DNA of 21,590 bases, taken from Basidiobolus ranarum. Taxonomy: Eukaryota > Basidiobolomycota > Basidiobolomycetes > Basidiobolales. The notes beneath the pieces are model-generated. The model had not been told where the DNA came from. It made no database searches and saw only the letters and a program-made list of their open reading frames with translations. The stretch is from positions 1 to 21,590 of the forward strand of contig JASJQH010007077.1 of assembly GCA_040143965.1 (NCBI GenBank). The letters run 5' to 3'. Below are positions 19,309 through 21,590 of this stretch, piece by piece. Both the position numbers and the translations under genes were made by a program. Positions within the stretch are counted from its first letter, which is position 1; each line of letters starts with the position of its first letter.

Positions 19309-21393
19309 CGATATTTTCGTTCAAGCCCCTGGCTCAACGATAAGGAAGTGTGGTTATTCCTAGTGCTCGGTTCAATCAAACATGCCAACCATCAGCAGCA
19401 TTCCATGGTTCCTATTTGGCATTGTTCCCAAGCTTTAGGGCCAAGGTTAGGAGCGCCATTATATCTTTACCTGCTTTTTCCTGTAGTTTTTGGATTGACA
19501 AACCTTTAGAAGCGCATGAGGTTCACCAGCTTTCTTGCTCTTGCCATATTCACATGGTCTCAACTGATTTAGCTGATAACACAACCCTTCCAAATATAGG
19601 TTCCGATCTTAGATATGTCCCGTTATCCGTATGTGATCCGCAGTTGTTTTTGATCTCAACCTTCTAAATGATCTATTTGGTTTGGCTTCAGGGCTTTCAA
19701 ACTTGGGGAAATTGGAAGAGAATCAAGAATGCATCCAATTCATCGATTCCTTGACTGATTGATTACAAAATTGATCATACTCTCGTGCGATATATATCAC
19801 CAGACTTCTATTAAAACTTGAATAAGTTGGTTATAACGCCTGCCAAGAGGAACACAATCCATATTTACGCTTCATTAATACCTAGTACGGAGGGAGACAG
19901 ATATCATACACAGCTCTTGCGGTGTGAATATCCATTCAAATGGGTGGCAACACCATGTTGTAAAAGAATGATTTTTCATTCTAGGCCCAAGAGTGGAAAT
20001 GCCAAGAAACTATGTAGTTTCTGATGGATTTTTTTAATGCTTGATGGAATTACAAATCAAAAGTAGGCAAGGCGTCATGCTGATATTTTCCCAAGAAAAT
20101 TGGAGTATTTGTTGGTTCATAATGTTTGTTAGATCGTAGAGTAGCAGTTTAAATTAGAGTAACAGTTTAGAGTAGTAGTTTAAAGTAGAGTAACAGTTTG
20201 ACTGGGTCCAAAATGCGAACTTGTTGACTGGGTGGATGGAAGTCATTGATGCTCCAATCAACCAAGCAGTATTTGTCAGCTTAAAGGTGTCTCCATTTAC
20301 AACATCTATTATATATTTTGTAATGCATTGGATCAATATAGCCGTATAAATACACGAATTTGGATGATGATTGACGTTTTGGGGAGTATAATGAAGAGAA
20401 TTGGCGTAATTTACCGGAATATGGTAGTTTCCGAAGAATGCTGAACATGAAATGGTTTTAGCTATACCGATGAGGACTTTTCAACAACCGAAACGGCCAT
20501 ATTTGTACTATCGGAGATGGATCTAAAACACGAGGCATTTCTGAGTTACTTACCAAATTTGCAAACTCATGACGAATCTGTTGCTATGATGATATCAGGT
20601 AAGATGTAAGAAGAGGAGTGCTTAGGGTCAAGTGCTTCCTTTGATGTCATTGTACTTAGGGCTAGTACATCTTCAGTTCAACGCTTAATCGATGTTCCTA
20701 CTGTTGCCAACGGGATAATTTCAATCAAGATCGTTAGCGACAACTGCGGCTATTATCCATATATATTATCTTCATCTATGTTGACAGCCTGTATCAAATG
20801 GAGAGGAATTGCAAATCCAGAGCAGTTGACCTTGTCTCAAGTAAAATGCCATCACTTCACATCATTGGTTTGGAGGCAAAGCGGTTGAAAACGACTATGC
20901 GGCCAAGAACATGTAGATGTATTCAAGGATTCCAATAACTGGCTTACTTTATCCCTTAGTCGATCATGGTGTAACATTTTGGATGCATAGTTAAATGAAG
21001 ATCCCAGCTACGGCTTTCAGCAAGAGGAACTGAGTATGTTCCGCAGTCAAGTTTATCCATCTTTACTGATGAAGCGGAAGTTGTCACAAAGGTAGTTGTG
21101 ATTAGAGATCAGATGTGCTTGCTGATTTGACGCCTATCCTCTTCAATTGCATCAACAATTCGAGTGTATCAAAGCTACTTCCTTGAAGTACATCAACGGT
21201 TCGAACGTGTTAATCATACCTTCTTCAATTCGAACATTTAAGGATTGCTACGGTTTAAGAAGAATTAACTATTTGGTAGAAACATATATACAGTGCAGGG
21301 CCCCTTTAGCATTCCTGTTGACTATATTGAATGGATGAGGGTGAATCTCATAAATAGATTAACAATAACCGCGGACTGAGTCTGATACATAGT
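19309..21393. other. Right-hand region without a recognised gene
   Basis: About 2 kb with no gene I can support. It holds a low-stop island at 19152-19667 (plus frame, overlapping open minus frames), a 62-base tandem repeat at 20138-20199 and a nearly open plus-strand stretch at 20452-20888. Nothing in these pieces has a motif I can assign. They could be a decayed mobile element, pseudogene pieces or chance. Confidence 0.4.
20138..20199. repeat. Two copies of a 31-base tandem repeat
   Basis: Bases 20138-20168 and 20169-20199 are near-identical 31-base units. Each unit contains the 13-base element AGAGTARYAGTTT twice (starts 20138, 20156, 20169 and 20187), with a 5-base AAATT/AAAGT spacer after the first copy only. 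It looks like a local minisatellite produced by slippage or unequal exchange. Confidence 0.8.
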
Positions 21394-21590
21394 TCAGCCA
21401 AGCTCATTTGCCAACGTGGTAGTTTTATTAGTTGAACAAAGAGAATGCCATCTTGACTGTTTATAATCCTCACTATCGGTAAGCAAAGGCATTCTAGGCT
21501 CACCGTGTATAACCGTCAGCACGTGTTTTTGAAGCTGAGTTACAAGTAAGAGTGGATGTCCAGTGGGCGGGTCTACTTTGGTAATGAGTG
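21394..21590 (-). CDS. Possible terminal exon of a gene entering from the right
   Basis: On the minus strand the frame is open from the window edge to a TGA at 21396-21394, about 64 codons (L-I-T-K-V-D-P-P-T-G-H-P-L-L-L-V ... L-A-N-E-L-G). The residue mix is protein-like rather than low-complexity, and the frame runs off the window edge, as a last exon would. I recognise no family, and a chance open stretch of this length is possible. Confidence 0.25.
   Translation of the reverse strand, partial: LITKVDPPTGHPLLLVTQLQKHVLTVIHGEPRMPLLTDSEDYKQSRWHSLCSTNKTTTLANELG

Noticed and set aside
20154-20336. Minus-strand frame of 60 codons
   Set aside because: It partly consists of the tandem repeat and shows no motif.
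20610-20888. Resemblance to RNase PH-type exosome subunits (I-K-I-V-S-D-N ... G-I-A)
   Set aside because: The spacing does not match and the upstream part lacks the family's D-G-S-A/G-x-T motifs, so I do not name it.
21197-21207. tRNA B-box-like GGTTCGAA
   Set aside because: No A box, stem pairing or anticodon arm could be found around it.
1-21590. CRISPR arrays, rRNA genes, full-length transposons or recognisable viral elements
   Set aside because: No regular spaced repeats, no rRNA-like conserved blocks and no polymerase, integrase, capsid or transposase motifs were seen.

Overview
This window looks like nuclear DNA of a fungus. The evidence is a PacC/Rim101-type three-finger pH regulator, an Rxt3 chromatin protein, short spliceosomal introns (about 50-100 bases) with GT-AG ends and CTAAC-like branch points, short intergenic gaps, and AT-rich spacers. 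The intron density suggests a filamentous or early-diverging fungus rather than a budding yeast, but I cannot name a genus. There is no operon structure, CRISPR array, rRNA gene or tRNA gene that I can support.

Layout from the left. The 3' end of a KH-domain RNA-binding protein gene (+) is followed by a long, partly pyrimidine-rich spacer. A secreted histidine acid phosphatase (+, 3 exons) comes next. It converges on a single-exon F-box/SUKH protein (-). From there a run of minus-strand, head-to-tail genes follows: pacC/RIM101 (4 exons), a very long Rxt3-domain protein (8 exons, about 1611 residues), the replication licensing factor Cdt1 (10 exons, 593 residues), and a DDHD-domain phospholipase A1 (catalytic part complete, N-terminal part missing or unclear). 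All intron phases in pacC, Rxt3, Cdt1 and the phosphatase close exactly, which is strong support for those models. The right-hand 2.2 kb holds no gene I recognise. It contains a small tandem repeat and a few unexplained open stretches that may be decayed coding sequence or the edge of another gene.

The genes are mostly housekeeping or regulatory and do not form an obvious pathway: RNA binding, secreted phosphate scavenging, ubiquitin-ligase adaptor, ambient pH control, histone deacetylation, replication licensing and phospholipid turnover. I see no clear previously undescribed multi-gene system. The points most worth a second look are the Rxt3 protein with its repeated acidic E-G-E-I modules and RD/RE-rich tail, two PCNA-box-like motifs and a duplicated motif in Cdt1, a G1/S-type element just upstream of cdt1, the missing N-terminus and frame-disturbing 47-base exon of the phospholipase, and the unexplained open frames at the right end.
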